Below are positions 12,657 to 23,378 of a stretch of 64,000 nt of DNA, one piece after another (the first letter of the stretch is position 1; each line of letters opens with the position of its first letter). The DNA is taken from contig BCHH01000006.1 in assembly GCA_001599595.1 (NCBI GenBank), forward strand, positions 1,547,197-1,611,196. The letters run 5' to 3'. The DNA comes from Beverwykella pulmonaria (lineage: Eukaryota; Ascomycota; Dothideomycetes; Pleosporales; Melanommataceae). The translations under genes were made by a program, and so were the position numbers. Under the pieces are notes generated by a model. That model was not told the DNA's origin. It saw only the letters and a list, made by a program, of their open reading frames with translations, and did no database searches.

Positions 12657-13934
12657 ATGGCGTACCAACAGACATTACCCCGATACGGACACTGTGACTC
12701 GTACTTCGTGGATACACACGATGACGGTGTCTATGCTGTCCGTGCGGAAGCAAGAGAGCGTGATCGAGCTATATCAAGGATGCGGCAACGTGCTATTGCC
12801 GAGGACCTTTCAAAGTTAACCGCTGAGGAGTACCAAGAGGATATCATGGATCATATGGAGTACATGGAGGTCAGTACGGTGGACATGGCCTCTTCGGACC
12901 CATAATGGCTAACACTTCCAAAGTCACAAACTCTGCCCGATGTCAACTCCATTGACATTCAAACCGAGATCCAGTGGTTCATGCGCCCATACCTTCTCGA
13001 TTTCCTTGTCGAAGCTCACGCTGCTTTCCAACTGCTCCCGGAGACCCTCTTTCTCGCAGTAAACCTTCTCGATCGATACTGCTCCCGCCGTGTTGTGTAC
13101 AAGCGCCATTACCAATTGGTTGGCTGTGCTGCCCTCCTCATCGCAGCCAAGTACGGTGACAAGAAAGACAGAGTCCCAACCGTTCGAGAGCTAAAATCAA
13201 TGTGTTGCTCACTATATGATGATGAAATGTTCACCCAGATGGAGTGGCATGTACTTCAAACCCTCAACTGGATGGTCGGACACCCAACCGTGGATGCTTT
13301 CCTCCAACTTGCCTTGTCGGAGGTTGCGTATGATTCCGAGGTTGAGCATATGACCTTGTATATTGCTGAAATCGCCCTATTCCACAAGGAGTTCGTTTCC
13401 ACTAGACCGTCTGTCCTTGCCCGATCAGCTCTTGCCCTGGCAAGGTGCATTCTGTCCCGAACCCAGGCGAAGACTTCCGACTGGGCTGGTGCCTACGATC
13501 CACAAACGGTGATGAGCTTGTCCAACCACTTGTACCAGCCGTCTCAAGTTCTCTCGCGCAAGTACGCATCCATGCATTTGTCAAGTGTGTCCGCCACAGT
13601 CGATGAGTTCCTTCAACATCAAGCGCAGATTGCCAGGCGAGCTGCTGCTCCCCCAACTCCACCAGCAACTGTCGTTCACGAAGAGCCAAAACCGGCTACA
13701 GAATCGTATCTCGGACCCCAGACACCACAGAAGAACCACTATGGCGCTGTCATGCAACATGGATGTCTGACCCCGCCAATCACACCTGAAAATGAACAGT
13801 TTGGTCACGGGAACATGGCGAAAGCTCAACAACTTCCCATATATCCTACCACACCAACCCCTGACCACCCTGCGAACATGCAACATCAACCTCAATTCTA
13901 CCATAACTCCTACCTCTCCGCTCATCACCAATAA
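12657..13934 (+). CDS. CLN1: G1/S-specific cyclin (fungal Cln type)
   Basis: Predicted 407-residue G1 cyclin that would activate the main cell-cycle CDK at Start. Exon 1 is 12657-12869 and exon 2 is 12924-13934. The 54-base intron starts GTCAGT and ends TCCAAAG, keeping phase 0. The cyclin N-terminal box begins near residue 85 (IQTEIQWFMRPYLLDFLVEAH) and runs through LFLAVNLLDRYCSRR, YQLVGCAALLIAAKYGDKK and QMEWHVLQTLNWMVGHP, which are diagnostic for the fungal Cln group. A second helical region follows. The C-terminal 130 residues are low-complexity with several SP/TP sites (for example LTPPITPE), the usual place for CDK phosphorylation and degradation control. No canonical destruction box was seen. 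Orthology to a particular yeast CLN is less certain than the family. Confidence 0.9.
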
Positions 13935-15073
13935 TGGTCTTTGAGACCTAGTTGCTGTCTCCCTATGTCGAATCAACGGCTCCCTTCTGACTAAGCTTTA
14001 GCCATTTCTCTCTCTCTCTCTCTCGTTGTATCAAAAATCTCGTGTATGAGCGTCATAGCGTGGTCATTTACCCCGGCATTGCGAGCGTTTCTGTTTTGTC
14101 ACTCTTGCGATATCAAAGATCTTTTCTTTTTTTGTTTCGGCGATTTCTTTTGTCACAAGCCCGATCCTCAAAAATTGTGGGCGTGCACTATTTTGCTTGC
14201 CGAACCATCTCGGTGGGAAAGTAAGGTCAATCTGGTGCTTATTTGTCTCCGACAGAGCAGGGGCGCCTGATCACGGATTATATTATCCACCTAATTTGGT
14301 TCTCTTGCTCTGTCCACAGGGATGAATGGAAGGACATGCAAATATAGGCTGAAATTGAATACGGGAATGCCTTTTACTCGGGCAGCAACCGCACAATCAA
14401 GCTCACTCGCCACCTGTTGTTTGCTTCAGCGAGCAGAGATACCCTTCTGTTTTCTTTTTACTTGGTTTCCTTGTAATTCGCAGGAAATCGAGTCTTTTAG
14501 TGCATTGTGGAGGAAAATTAAAGGGAAGGAAAGTGGCAAAATCATAGGTCGGACGTATGAAAATGGGCTTAGTAGCAGGCTCATCAGATTGTTCTTAACA
14601 GCGGGGCTGGGAGAAGTCTATCACACGAGCATTAGTTATAGAAAAGGAGCATAAAAAAAGAAGTAATTGGAGTTCCATGCGCGCATGAATTTTGGAGTCC
14701 TATGTGTGTTTCATCGTGCGACGAGTTTAGGTCTTTTTGCAGTTTCATAGGCTCGGGATTCGTAGGCCTGGGAGGATCGGGGCGAGCAGAGACATCGTCA
14801 GGACTTCATCACACAGCCTGCGCCGCAGGGCAGGAAGTTCCGACATGGTTGTCCATGCCTTGGGGGCCTTCTGGGCTTTTAAGTAAAGTCTTCCATTGCT
14901 CGGGTTTTCTCTACCCTCACTTTCTAAATCACACTGTACCGTCAACGATTGGAATCATGTCACCAGTATGCTCTCCAAGCATTTGCTTGATAAAATGAAA
15001 TACCCTCATCACCGATTATACTAACCAACAACAGCCATCCATATTCATATCCACATCCCGACCCAAATCCATC
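13935..15073. other. intergenic, cyclin 3' region
   Basis: Contains the presumed cyclin 3' UTR with a TC dinucleotide run at 14007-14024, then T-rich sequence. The open frames are short (up to 110 codons, at 14322-14654) and unrecognised. The last few hundred bases would be the promoter of the small membrane protein at 15074. Confidence 0.4.
14007..14024. repeat. (TC)n microsatellite, 9 units
   Basis: Nine perfect TC dinucleotides directly downstream of the cyclin stop codon, probably within its 3' UTR. Confidence 0.85.
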
Positions 15074-15526
15074 ATGTACGCACCACTTACGCCCTACACC
15101 GACGATGACAACGCGCTCGCAAACAACCTTCTCTGCCCTCGCTACGCCGAAGACGACTCTACATCCGCACCACCCTCACCAGCCTCCATCGAATCCTTCG
15201 ATATTCTAGATTCCGTTGCGTGGCGGCAGGGACACTCATCGCATAATTCCCGCGGTGGAAAAGTGCGAGCGTGCGATGTTTTAGCATCACGGTGGCGGAA
15301 GAACAAGGGATGGTTTGTTTGGATTATACTCTTAATGATGCTGCTGGCAGCTGGCTGCGTGGTAGGTGGGACATGGGCGTGGAGACATCAAGTTGTGAAG
15401 ATGAGAGCGGAGTGTGCAAGACGAGAGGGAGGGAAGAGGTGTGAGGAGATTGCGTGGGCGAAGTGTGTTGCGATAAATGGTGTGGGATATTGCGAAGGAA
15501 TCATGGGCGCGAAAACCGAGGGATGA
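15074..15526 (+). CDS. hypothetical 150-residue single-pass membrane protein
   Basis: Unrecognised intronless gene. The N-terminal 75 residues are acidic and rich in Ser, Pro and Asp, followed by a basic stretch (ASRWRKNKGW) and one hydrophobic segment at about residues 80-103. The positive charge before the segment suggests that the N-terminus is cytosolic and the short C-terminus outside. The C-terminal tail has four cysteines (CARREGGKRCEEI, then AKCVAIN and GYC) that could form two disulfides if extracellular. The start Met lies at the end of a C/A-rich leader (ATCCATC before ATG), typical for this window. It could be a lineage-specific membrane protein; no function is proposed. Confidence 0.6.
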   Translation: MYAPLTPYTDDDNALANNLLCPRYAEDDSTSAPPSPASIESFDILDSVAWRQGHSSHNSRGGKVRACDVLASRWRKNKGWFVWIILLMMLLAAGCVVGGTWAWRHQVVKMRAECARREGGKRCEEIAWAKCVAINGVGYCEGIMGAKTEG

Positions 15527-16118
15527 TAGTTGGGCGAGTGTGGTGCAAGTGTGAAGCGTCAAGGGCGTAGATGGGAATGGGAGTAACCGGCATGCATGTC
15601 ATCCCTGACAAGGATGTTCAGCTCCGGTTTCTGGGTGCGAGGCGTGCAGCCTTCATGCTAAGAAAAGGAGGTAACGAAACGAAATGATTCATGGCAATTG
15701 CAGCTTTGGGATATGGAGTTAGGATGGACACGTTGAGGGATAAATAGGAGGCGCCGCTCGCGATCGCGTTGAGGGTCGATAAGCATGCTGTGTAGTGTGT
15801 GATGTGTTGGCAGTGAACACAGGGTTGACCTAGTTGTCTTATGTCACCACTTAGAAATGAATAGGGCCTCTTAAAAAGCAAAAAAAATAGGGAAGGCATT
15901 TTGGTCTTTACGTTTGCGATCTTGCTATGTGGAGAGGTTGCCGGTGCACACCTCACACTACGCCCAAAATAGCAACGCTAGTAAACGAATCACATGGTGT
16001 TGTCGATAGGGCATCTGATCTAGTTTCTGGAAACAACGACGCTTCAGCAAGATTAACCATCAATCATTTATCATCTGTTTACTAACGATACTATAATCCG
16101 CTCAAGCTGCCATGAGAA
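15527..16118. other. intergenic between membrane protein and MFS gene
   Basis: No gene seen. Just before the MFS start there is an overlapping upstream frame: an ATG at 16112 opens a six-codon peptide that ends at TGA 16130-16132, over the real ATG at 16119. Such an arrangement can lower translation of the main frame. Confidence 0.4.
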
Positions 16119-17922
16119 ATGAGCATCGGTGAGGACAGCAGACTGCAGCCTCTGAACATGCCACCACTTTCCCCAGTAATGTCACCGACACCGTCTCGAA
16201 GCTCCACTCCTAATAGCTTTACCGCCCACAAGTCTACACTATGGCCTTTGCTACTTCTTCTCGTCGTCACTAACATGGGCCAAGCTCTGTACAATCTCCC
16301 TCTAAACCGAGTTATTGAGCTTCGACTGTGTCAAGAACACTATGCGCGAAATGATCCCTCTGCAATAGCGAGAGATGGATCGATACCAGAAAAGATGTGC
16401 AAAATCGATGAAGTGCAGAGACAGTTGGCTTGGCTTCAAGGGATTATGGAGACCACTTTTGTTGTGTGTGATTTCGCGGTTACGATTCCATTTAGTTTTA
16501 TTGCAGAACGATTCGGGGTCAAAGTGGTTCTCTGGTGCAATCTTGTCCCGCGTATATTTATGTCCGTGTGGGCACTTCTCGTAGGTGAGTATTACCCCCT
16601 TGATATTATGCTCCGTCATGAAATCGGTGCTGATACTGTACAGGCAATTATCATAACATATTGCCGACGAAAGCAATCATCGCGAGTCCCTTCTTAGCTG
16701 TGCTAGGAGGGGACTGTGTTTTCTCCTCCACAGTCTTTGCACTGACATCATCTTTGACTCAAGAATATGTTCAGCGGTCAGTATTAGTTGATATCATGTT
16801 TCTAGGCCAATCTTGCTAACTCTCCAAAGGGCCTCTTATTTCTCTTACATCAGCTCCACATCCTATGTTGTTTCTTTCATCGGACCAACACTCGCATCCT
16901 TCACCATGAGCCAGAACCTATGGCTACCATTTTGGATACACATCTTTCTGCTGCTCTGCGCCATACCAACGATCAGCATGCTTCCTAGAGCGAACAGACA
17001 ACATCGTCCGTCGCCCTCCGAAAGCGACAACGATGTGTCTGATGAAGCAGGTCCGCTGCTAGCGGAAAGGTCCCCGAGCCATAGCAGATACTCCAATGCC
17101 TTTGAAACCAAATCAGGAACCCTTCAAAGTATCCCCAATGCAGTGCGGAAACTTGTGTGTTTAGTAATCGGTCGTCGAAACTTCCAAATACTCTTGATGT
17201 CGTTCTTTCTCACTGCTCTTGCTAGCTCTGATACGAAGCTTCTCGTTCAGTATATTTCAAAGCGTTATAAATGGACTTTCGCACAAGTTAGTGTCCACAC
17301 ACCTGTGGCTACAATACATTTTAGCTGATGAAATTCATAGGCCGGCTACATGCTCTCCGCGAAAGCTCTAGTCAATATCGTCTTACTCACCATCGTAGTT
17401 CCACGCATCATCCGCGCCTCTATGTCATCAAAGACCGTCCACGGTTCTGAAATCCGACTCAACTATCTTGGTGCCGAAGCTAGCATCGCTATTTCAGTCA
17501 TCGGGGTACTATGCGTCGCATTCGCGTTCAAATTCTGGATGCTCTTAGGAGGTATATAACTCTCCAACTGCAAGATACGCAGCTAAAGTATTCTAGCTCT
17601 CATCGTATACGCCATGGGCTCCGCTCTTCCGGTCTTCACCATGTCGCTCGTCAAGTCTCCCCTGATTGCGATGGCAGACTCTGATATACAAGACTTCAGC
17701 ATTGTAATTTTGACGAAGACGCTGGGGTCCTTGGTGGGAGCGCCACTGATGACGGTTCTGTGGGTGCATGCTATTAGACTTGGTGGTGAGGGGCTGGGGT
17801 TGCCGTATTTTGTGTCTGCTGTGAGTGTGGTTGTATGAGCCCCTGGCTATTGTTAAGCTAATGTTATGTGACAGTCAGTCTATTTGGTCGCTGCGGTGGT
17901 TGTTGCACAATTGAGATTTTAA
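16119..17922 (+). CDS. MFS transporter
   Basis: Predicted 512-residue major facilitator superfamily membrane transporter with unknown substrate. Six exons: 16119-16584, 16644-16776, 16830-17286, 17341-17551, 17597-17820 and 17875-17922; all junctions use GT-AG and keep frame. The first membrane helix (about residues 42-60) follows a cytosolic Ser/Pro-rich N-terminus. It is followed by an outward loop with charged and Cys residues (RVIELRLCQEHY, then KMCKIDEVQRQL). The segment PFSFIAERFGVKVVLWCNL matches the loop 2-3 region of MFS carriers of the SLC46/tetracycline-resistance-like type common in ascomycetes. A cytosolic loop near residues 285-330 is rich in Ser and acidic residues. The last exon codes only 15 residues but completes the final helix. 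Substrate could be a nutrient or secondary metabolite; the neighbouring tannase hints at an aromatic compound, but this is weak. Confidence 0.85.
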
Positions 17923-18228
17923 GTCGATATGCTGTCAAACCTTCAGACGAAGCTAAACATATTTTATCGTCTTTTTCTAAGGCCTCATCATGTACTTAAG
18001 GTGTCAACCAGATCTAGCCCGGAGGCAAAAGTTTTTACTTTGCCCTCTTGAGCGCTACTGTGACTGCCCGCAGAACTTTTACAAACTCCTAAAGATATGC
18101 ATAACAATATCCATCGCGTCTTTTTAAAGGTAGGTAACACAGTTCCCCGAATATGGTGTATATCGCTCTCTGTGGAGGAGAAGCGCAAAGCTATAATTAG
18201 CATTTCTCATATCATTCGTCTATGAACC
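17923..18228. other. convergent intergenic, MFS and tannase 3' ends
   Basis: About 300 bases between the 3' ends of two converging genes. Nothing beyond presumed 3' UTRs is seen. Confidence 0.4.
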
Positions 18229-19821
18229 TCATACACAATCAAAACTCTCCAATGCGCTTGCATTCCCATATCCTCGATACCTGGCCACCAAAGGGTATCT
18301 ACAAATTTTCCTGGTAAACTGAGCTGGAGCCGAAGGCGGTGTCTGACCCAAAAGCACTTCCGGCGCAGTCCCATTCTCTACCCACGTAATAAGAGCCTCA
18401 AATGCATCCGTTGGCACCGCACCAGCCGTTGTACCTAATCCGCAATGATCTACTCCTGGAGCCAAAAAGTATCGGAAATATTCATCGACTTTGGCTGCAC
18501 CGCCCATGACCCTCTCAACGCTTTCTCGGTACTTTGTTGTTCCTTGAGGAAAGATGATTTGATCGGCTGCGCCGTGCCATACGAGGAGCTTGGTTTCTGA
18601 ATGCTGGAGATGTGAGAGGTTGGAATTTGCGTTGTTTAGGAGGTGGCCGTACTCGGTCTGAGACTGGTGGAACAGATCTGCAAACTCCTTGGAACCAATG
18701 CTGGAAATGTCGAAGTCCGGATTTTTCTTCAGGAAATATCGGATCCAGGTATCAGCGACAAAGAACGGAAGACCAATCCGAGAGCCGTTTACAAGGCTCG
18801 TGTTGGCAAGATAATCAAAGGGCGCTTCGACAGGCAATCCAAACCAAAGTTTCTTTCCACCAATGGCCGGCCCATTCCATATCTTCTTAACAGCCTCCGC
18901 TATTTTAGGCGTAATCTCAACCTCCTTTCCATCGACTCGCAACCTCCCAATAGTAGACCTTGGATCAAACTTACACCTCCCCGGCACCGCAACAACACCA
19001 TCACTCACCCCATCTACCCCATCACACGCCTCCACCGCTGCCTTCCCAACGGCATTTAGCACCTCCACCGCCGGCCACACACCCACCTCCCTCATTGCTA
19101 CCAATGGCCACACCTCGGCAACCACATACTCGGGCCAATAAATCGCCGGCGCACCCGCCAATATCCCATCGAACGCCTCCGGATACCGCTGCGCTGCCAC
19201 CAACCCCTGTCTGCCACCTGTAGAACACCCATTCCAGTACGTTACCGGCTTTCTTCCGTAGAAACTCTGTGCTGTAGCTTTCCCGATAACGCCCAGATCG
19301 TAAACAGAACGCGTTGCAAAGTTTTCCAAGAGCCCGAGGTCCACAGTTCCGTTTTTGAGCGCCCATACCGCTGGGGAAGTGAGGTTTGAGCCAATGCCGG
19401 CGTCGGTGCTACCTGCTGCGAAACCAGATGCTATGAAGGGTGCTAGACCGGAGGGGCCGGGGCCTGCTGCCCACCCGCTGCCTCCGAGGGCGACGAACCG
19501 GGTGTTCCAAATAGAAAGTGGGAGCCAGATTTGGATTTTGACGGTGTCGTTGACGCCAGGATGGGTTAGGATGATGAGAACTTCGCAGATGGGCGGCACA
19601 GGAATTGGTGAGGTCTGGAGGGGAGGAGATGGAGGAAGGATGAACGCTGGCTTTTCATTGAGAGAGACGGATAGAATTTCGGCGCCGTGGATGGGAGGAA
19701 GTTGGATGGAGGAGCAGGGCTGAGGCTTTAGCGGAGGGTGGTGGGCTTTCGTCAGGGTTAGAAAGGAGAGTGTGAGGAGGAAAGCAATGAGATTGTTCAT
19801 GTTGAAGGGTATCGTGATCAC
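18229..19821 (-). CDS. secreted tannase/feruloyl esterase family hydrolase
   Basis: Intronless 530-residue enzyme of the fungal tannase/feruloyl esterase family, which cuts ester bonds of gallate or hydroxycinnamate in plant material outside the cell. A signal peptide is visible near residues 8-26 (NLIAFLLTLSFLTLTKA). The hallmark Cys-Ser/His-Cys arrangement is present: NGCSTGGRQ gives Cys199 and nucleophile Ser200, HGAADQ gives Asp420, and DHCG gives His459 and Cys460; in this family the two cysteines form a disulfide holding Ser and His together. A lid calcium site matching CDGVDGVSDGV lies at 266-276. Several NxS/T sites suggest glycosylation. It converges on the MFS gene and heads away from the multicopper oxidase. 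Whether the substrate is tannin, ferulate or another aryl ester cannot be read from sequence. Confidence 0.93.
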   Translation of the reverse strand: MITIPFNMNNLIAFLLTLSFLTLTKAHHPPLKPQPCSSIQLPPIHGAEILSVSLNEKPAFILPPSPPLQTSPIPVPPICEVLIILTHPGVNDTVKIQIWLPLSIWNTRFVALGGSGWAAGPGPSGLAPFIASGFAAGSTDAGIGSNLTSPAVWALKNGTVDLGLLENFATRSVYDLGVIGKATAQSFYGRKPVTYWNGCSTGGRQGLVAAQRYPEAFDGILAGAPAIYWPEYVVAEVWPLVAMREVGVWPAVEVLNAVGKAAVEACDGVDGVSDGVVAVPGRCKFDPRSTIGRLRVDGKEVEITPKIAEAVKKIWNGPAIGGKKLWFGLPVEAPFDYLANTSLVNGSRIGLPFFVADTWIRYFLKKNPDFDISSIGSKEFADLFHQSQTEYGHLLNNANSNLSHLQHSETKLLVWHGAADQIIFPQGTTKYRESVERVMGGAAKVDEYFRYFLAPGVDHCGLGTTAGAVPTDAFEALITWVENGTAPEVLLGQTPPSAPAQFTRKICRYPLVARYRGYGNASALESFDCV

Positions 19822-20468
19822 AGTGTGTTTCTCGAGTATTGGGGACTTGTAGAATGAATGATATCAAAGAATTAGAACTGCGGTGAACTTATATATCTAT
19901 TCCACTTCCTATCCGAAATTGAGGCTTTCGACTTTTTCCCAGGGGGGCTTCTATATCCCAAAAGGGCAAATCTTCATGTTCAATCACGAGAACGGGCTTT
20001 TCGATGGGCTCGAATCAAATTCAGAGAATACAGTGTCTCCTCTTACATTTTGTGGCGCAGTGGCGTTTACTTTGCTCACCGGTGGTAATGAGTAAACAGT
20101 GGTGCTGCGTGGGTGTAGACTCGGAATTCCGGTTGAGGCTCAGCTGCGCATCCTACCAATTGGAGTTGTGTTTAGGAATGCGTAATTGCGTAATTGCCCT
20201 TGGAGAGTTGCCTTTCAGGGAAGCTTGATGCGAAGAATGAAGATGGGTGCGTGTCGTTGATTGTGATCGAGCCTGTGCAGCTAATTAGATGAAGTGTACC
20301 CAGATCTGCAGTAGAATTACAGCCGTCTCTAGGCTTCGCTTACTGTACCGGGCCTTCCGCAGAAACGCACGCCCGAGTCCACGGCATATTCTAAAGCTTC
20401 AGTCGGGCTCGAAATGAATTATTCAACATTGAAAAGTGTGTACAAGTGCGACTTCAATCCAATCGTAC
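19822..20468. other. intergenic, tannase promoter and oxidase 3' end
   Basis: Contains the upstream region of the minus-strand tannase and the 3' end of the minus-strand oxidase. Only short frames, no recognised element. Confidence 0.4.
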
Positions 20469-22514
20469 TCAATCCCCCCAATTTCCCACCCACCTCTCAT
20501 CCTCCGGCCCCATCCCCTTCTCAATCCCTTTGTCCTTACACAGCCCCTTGACATCTTTCGGCAAAGTCCATTTCGCCACTTCATCTGCTCTAGTAAGAAA
20601 TTGCATAAGTAATCCCGCTTCTGTATGCCAGCTTATGTGACAATGAAAGCTCCAAATACCCGGGTTATCTGCTACAAACCTGATCAACGTCCATGCGAAT
20701 GCGCCTACGCTAACCGTATCCCTCCGCAACGGGTTCTCAAGACTCAAATTGGAGGTGAGATCAGGGTGAGGGTAACCATGGCCCTCGGCGAGGACGAAGA
20801 ATTGGTAACCGTGTAGGTGGAAGGGATGGTTACCGTCATCGAAGTTGTGGACTAGGACGTCGAGGACACGGAGGCCCGTGGTTTGGTACATAAGTTCGTG
20901 CTTTGGGGAGAAGGCGGCGGTGTTAAGGCCGAAGGGGTGTGAGAGGAAGTATGTGAATGAGGTGTTCTTCTGCGCGTACCCGTCGACCGCTCTATTTAGA
21001 CTCGGAGAGGTAGCGGACCCACGGTAAGAACTTTCGTTGAGGAAGCCGCGAGACAGGCGCCAGTCACCGATTTGAAAGGACGAACGCAGATAGATCTGGT
21101 CGTCTGCTTTTTCGGGGGCGCGGATAGCGTGCACGGGGGAGAGGGCGGTGGTGTTCAGATCCCGGCACTCTACCTCGATGATCTCGGGCCAATCGAGGCT
21201 TTCTGGCGTTACCGATGTCCCTGGGGCCCAGTACCGTATCACGCCTCTGACTTCCTCTTTTAATTCGGGATTCTCGTACGCGAAACAATGTGTCACCATT
21301 CTTGCTCTCATCCAGTACAGCCCTTTATTTTCCGTAGGAGGGATCAAGATGATGCTGTAGCGCTGCGCGGGGTTGATATTCAGCCGGTGTATGGACTGCG
21401 GCCAGACATCTGTGCCGTCGACCTCTGTAAGCAGGAACTCGTGCTCGTCGATTTGGAGCTGGAATTCTGCGAAGGCGCCCACGTTGATGATACGCAGGCG
21501 CGTGTTATGGTCTGAAGAAAGATCGAACATCGCATTCGTGATATTCGTCTCCGAGCAATTTCGATTTGGTAGCGTGGAGCAGTCACGTGTGTTGCGGCCG
21601 TTTAGTAGGGCGGATGGGGGGACAGGCTCGCTATTTTCACGGTCGGGAGCGAGGTATTCCATCAGGAGAGAGGATGAAAGGTCGTAGTAGTGGTCTGAGA
21701 CTAGAACTACGCGGTCTTCTCCATAGGGCACCTTTTGCAGTTTCTCCTCGTCTTTGGAGTGGATGATGAGGGGGCCGACGAGGCCGTCTGAGGCTTGCAC
21801 GCTCATGTGCGAGTGGTACCAGTACGTGCCCGATTGCCCTTCAACTTTAAATCTGTACGTAAAGTCGTGGCCGGGCGCGATTGGACATTGCGTGACTCCA
21901 ACCGTGCCGTCCATCCAATTCGTCCCATTTTGATACAAGCCATGCCAGTGGATCGAAGTAGCGTTGGAAGCCCGGTTGCGCACGTGGACAACAATCTCGT
22001 CGCCTTGGTTGCACTCGATCAAAGGGCCGGGAAACATTCCATTGATGAGAATCATGGGGCGATAAACGCCGTCAGGGTTGAGATCGTGCTCCGCGATGAT
22101 CCAGTTGTATTCCCTTGTCGTAGGTTTGGAATTTTCGGCGTTCCAGTCTGGATCGAGGATGTAGTCTTCCTCAGGACGGAGTTGAGCCGGAGGCGTACTT
22201 GAAGCCTTCGTGTGTTGACGCGGGGCTATGAGGGAATGTATGATGAAACCCAGTGTCCATGCTACCAGAAGTGCTATGACGAGTATCCGGAGCCATGATG
22301 ACTTCCGCCGTGGTTGGTGATGCTGTGGTGTTTTGGTTTCTTCCTCCCAATCTAGCTCTTCGACTTCTGAGAAGTGTCTCGACCCCCCATCCTCCTCCCC
22401 AAGCAAACCAAGCCGCTCTTCTTCGTCTCCTCTTAACAGTCTCACCTCCTCTTCTCCATTTCTAGCCACTGGGTTTTCACTGCGACCCAACCGGAGTTCC
22501 TGATATCGGTCCAT
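20469..22514 (-). CDS. N-terminally membrane-anchored multicopper oxidase (laccase-like)
   Basis: Intronless 681-residue multicopper oxidase, which oxidises phenols or metals and reduces oxygen to water. All four copper motifs are present: IHWHG (His189, His191), WYHSH (His234, His236), HPFHLHG, and HCHISWHTEAGL with the type 1 Cys; the axial position is Leu. Three cupredoxin domains occupy the part after residue 100. The N-terminus is unusual: about 73 acidic, soluble residues precede one hydrophobic segment (about 74-96, RILVIALLVAWTLGFIIHSLI) with RRK before it, predicting a type II anchor with the catalytic part outside or luminal. Classical laccases have a cleaved signal peptide and Fet3 has a C-terminal anchor. 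I chose Met 22514 (MDRYQELRLG); an in-frame Met at 22559 would add 15 residues. The substrate is unknown. Confidence 0.92.
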   Translation of the reverse strand: MDRYQELRLGRSENPVARNGEEEVRLLRGDEEERLGLLGEEDGGSRHFSEVEELDWEEETKTPQHHQPRRKSSWLRILVIALLVAWTLGFIIHSLIAPRQHTKASSTPPAQLRPEEDYILDPDWNAENSKPTTREYNWIIAEHDLNPDGVYRPMILINGMFPGPLIECNQGDEIVVHVRNRASNATSIHWHGLYQNGTNWMDGTVGVTQCPIAPGHDFTYRFKVEGQSGTYWYHSHMSVQASDGLVGPLIIHSKDEEKLQKVPYGEDRVVLVSDHYYDLSSSLLMEYLAPDRENSEPVPPSALLNGRNTRDCSTLPNRNCSETNITNAMFDLSSDHNTRLRIINVGAFAEFQLQIDEHEFLLTEVDGTDVWPQSIHRLNINPAQRYSIILIPPTENKGLYWMRARMVTHCFAYENPELKEEVRGVIRYWAPGTSVTPESLDWPEIIEVECRDLNTTALSPVHAIRAPEKADDQIYLRSSFQIGDWRLSRGFLNESSYRGSATSPSLNRAVDGYAQKNTSFTYFLSHPFGLNTAAFSPKHELMYQTTGLRVLDVLVHNFDDGNHPFHLHGYQFFVLAEGHGYPHPDLTSNLSLENPLRRDTVSVGAFAWTLIRFVADNPGIWSFHCHISWHTEAGLLMQFLTRADEVAKWTLPKDVKGLCKDKGIEKGMGPEDERWVGNWGD

Positions 22515-23378
22515 GGCGGTTCCTTTTGTCAAAGCAGGGATGCAGGTGTCAGCCCACACACGCGGGTTGTGATTCCGTGGTGGCGGTGGATATCGCCGAT
22601 CGCTGTCGCGTACTGCTGTTTACCTTTCATTACCGACACGATCTCATATCGCTCGGAATAGGGGTCGACCACAGCTGCGTCGGGCGTAGTCAACAATGGC
22701 AGTTGGCAAAGAGGGTGGTGTATCACGCTTCTTCCTCATGGTTCATTTCCCCAACCATGTTCCATGTGGCCACCTCGCCCATCTCACTATCCCATCTAAA
22801 TGCAATCAATCCAAGGATGTTTCCTCCGCATATATGAACGTGGCCAATCACAGGCATGTTTCTTGGCACGCGGGGCCCAACGATCCGTGAAGATCCCTGA
22901 CACCTTCCCGAAATGCTTAACTTGAGCGGTGGATATTACGACACTCTCACGCCCTCTCGGCATTCAACGTGATAGGATATTTCTGCGAATTCTGCGCAGA
23001 ATGTGTCCGGACATTGCGAGCCCCCACGACACCTTCAGCCTACTGCGTCCTCATTCCAGCTAGCCTTGACATGGTGCTAATCGCTAAGAGGCAACTCAAG
23101 AAGCGGTTCTTGCAAGAGGGTAACTTCCGGACCTTGTCCCAAACATTGAGGACTAATAATATAGCGTTTATTGGCCGCTCTGTTCTTATTCCCGTTTTCA
23201 TCCTCAGCCTTTGTCAATATCTTGAACACAGAGAGCCTGTCGCCACCGAGGAGGGCAATCATCGAAATTCTATGCCTCGCTGCTAGAGAGTACTTAGGAA
23301 CGACGAACGCTCTTTACATAGGAGGCACCTTCCAGAAACACCAAACGGTCGAGCCGTCGTAACTCGCCAAACGAAAAG
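22515..23378. promoter_or_regulatory. divergent promoter region, oxidase and acid phosphatase
   Basis: About 860 bases between the divergent starts of the oxidase (minus) and the acid phosphatase (plus). It must contain both promoters. No binding site could be assigned with confidence, and no additional gene is seen. Confidence 0.45.
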
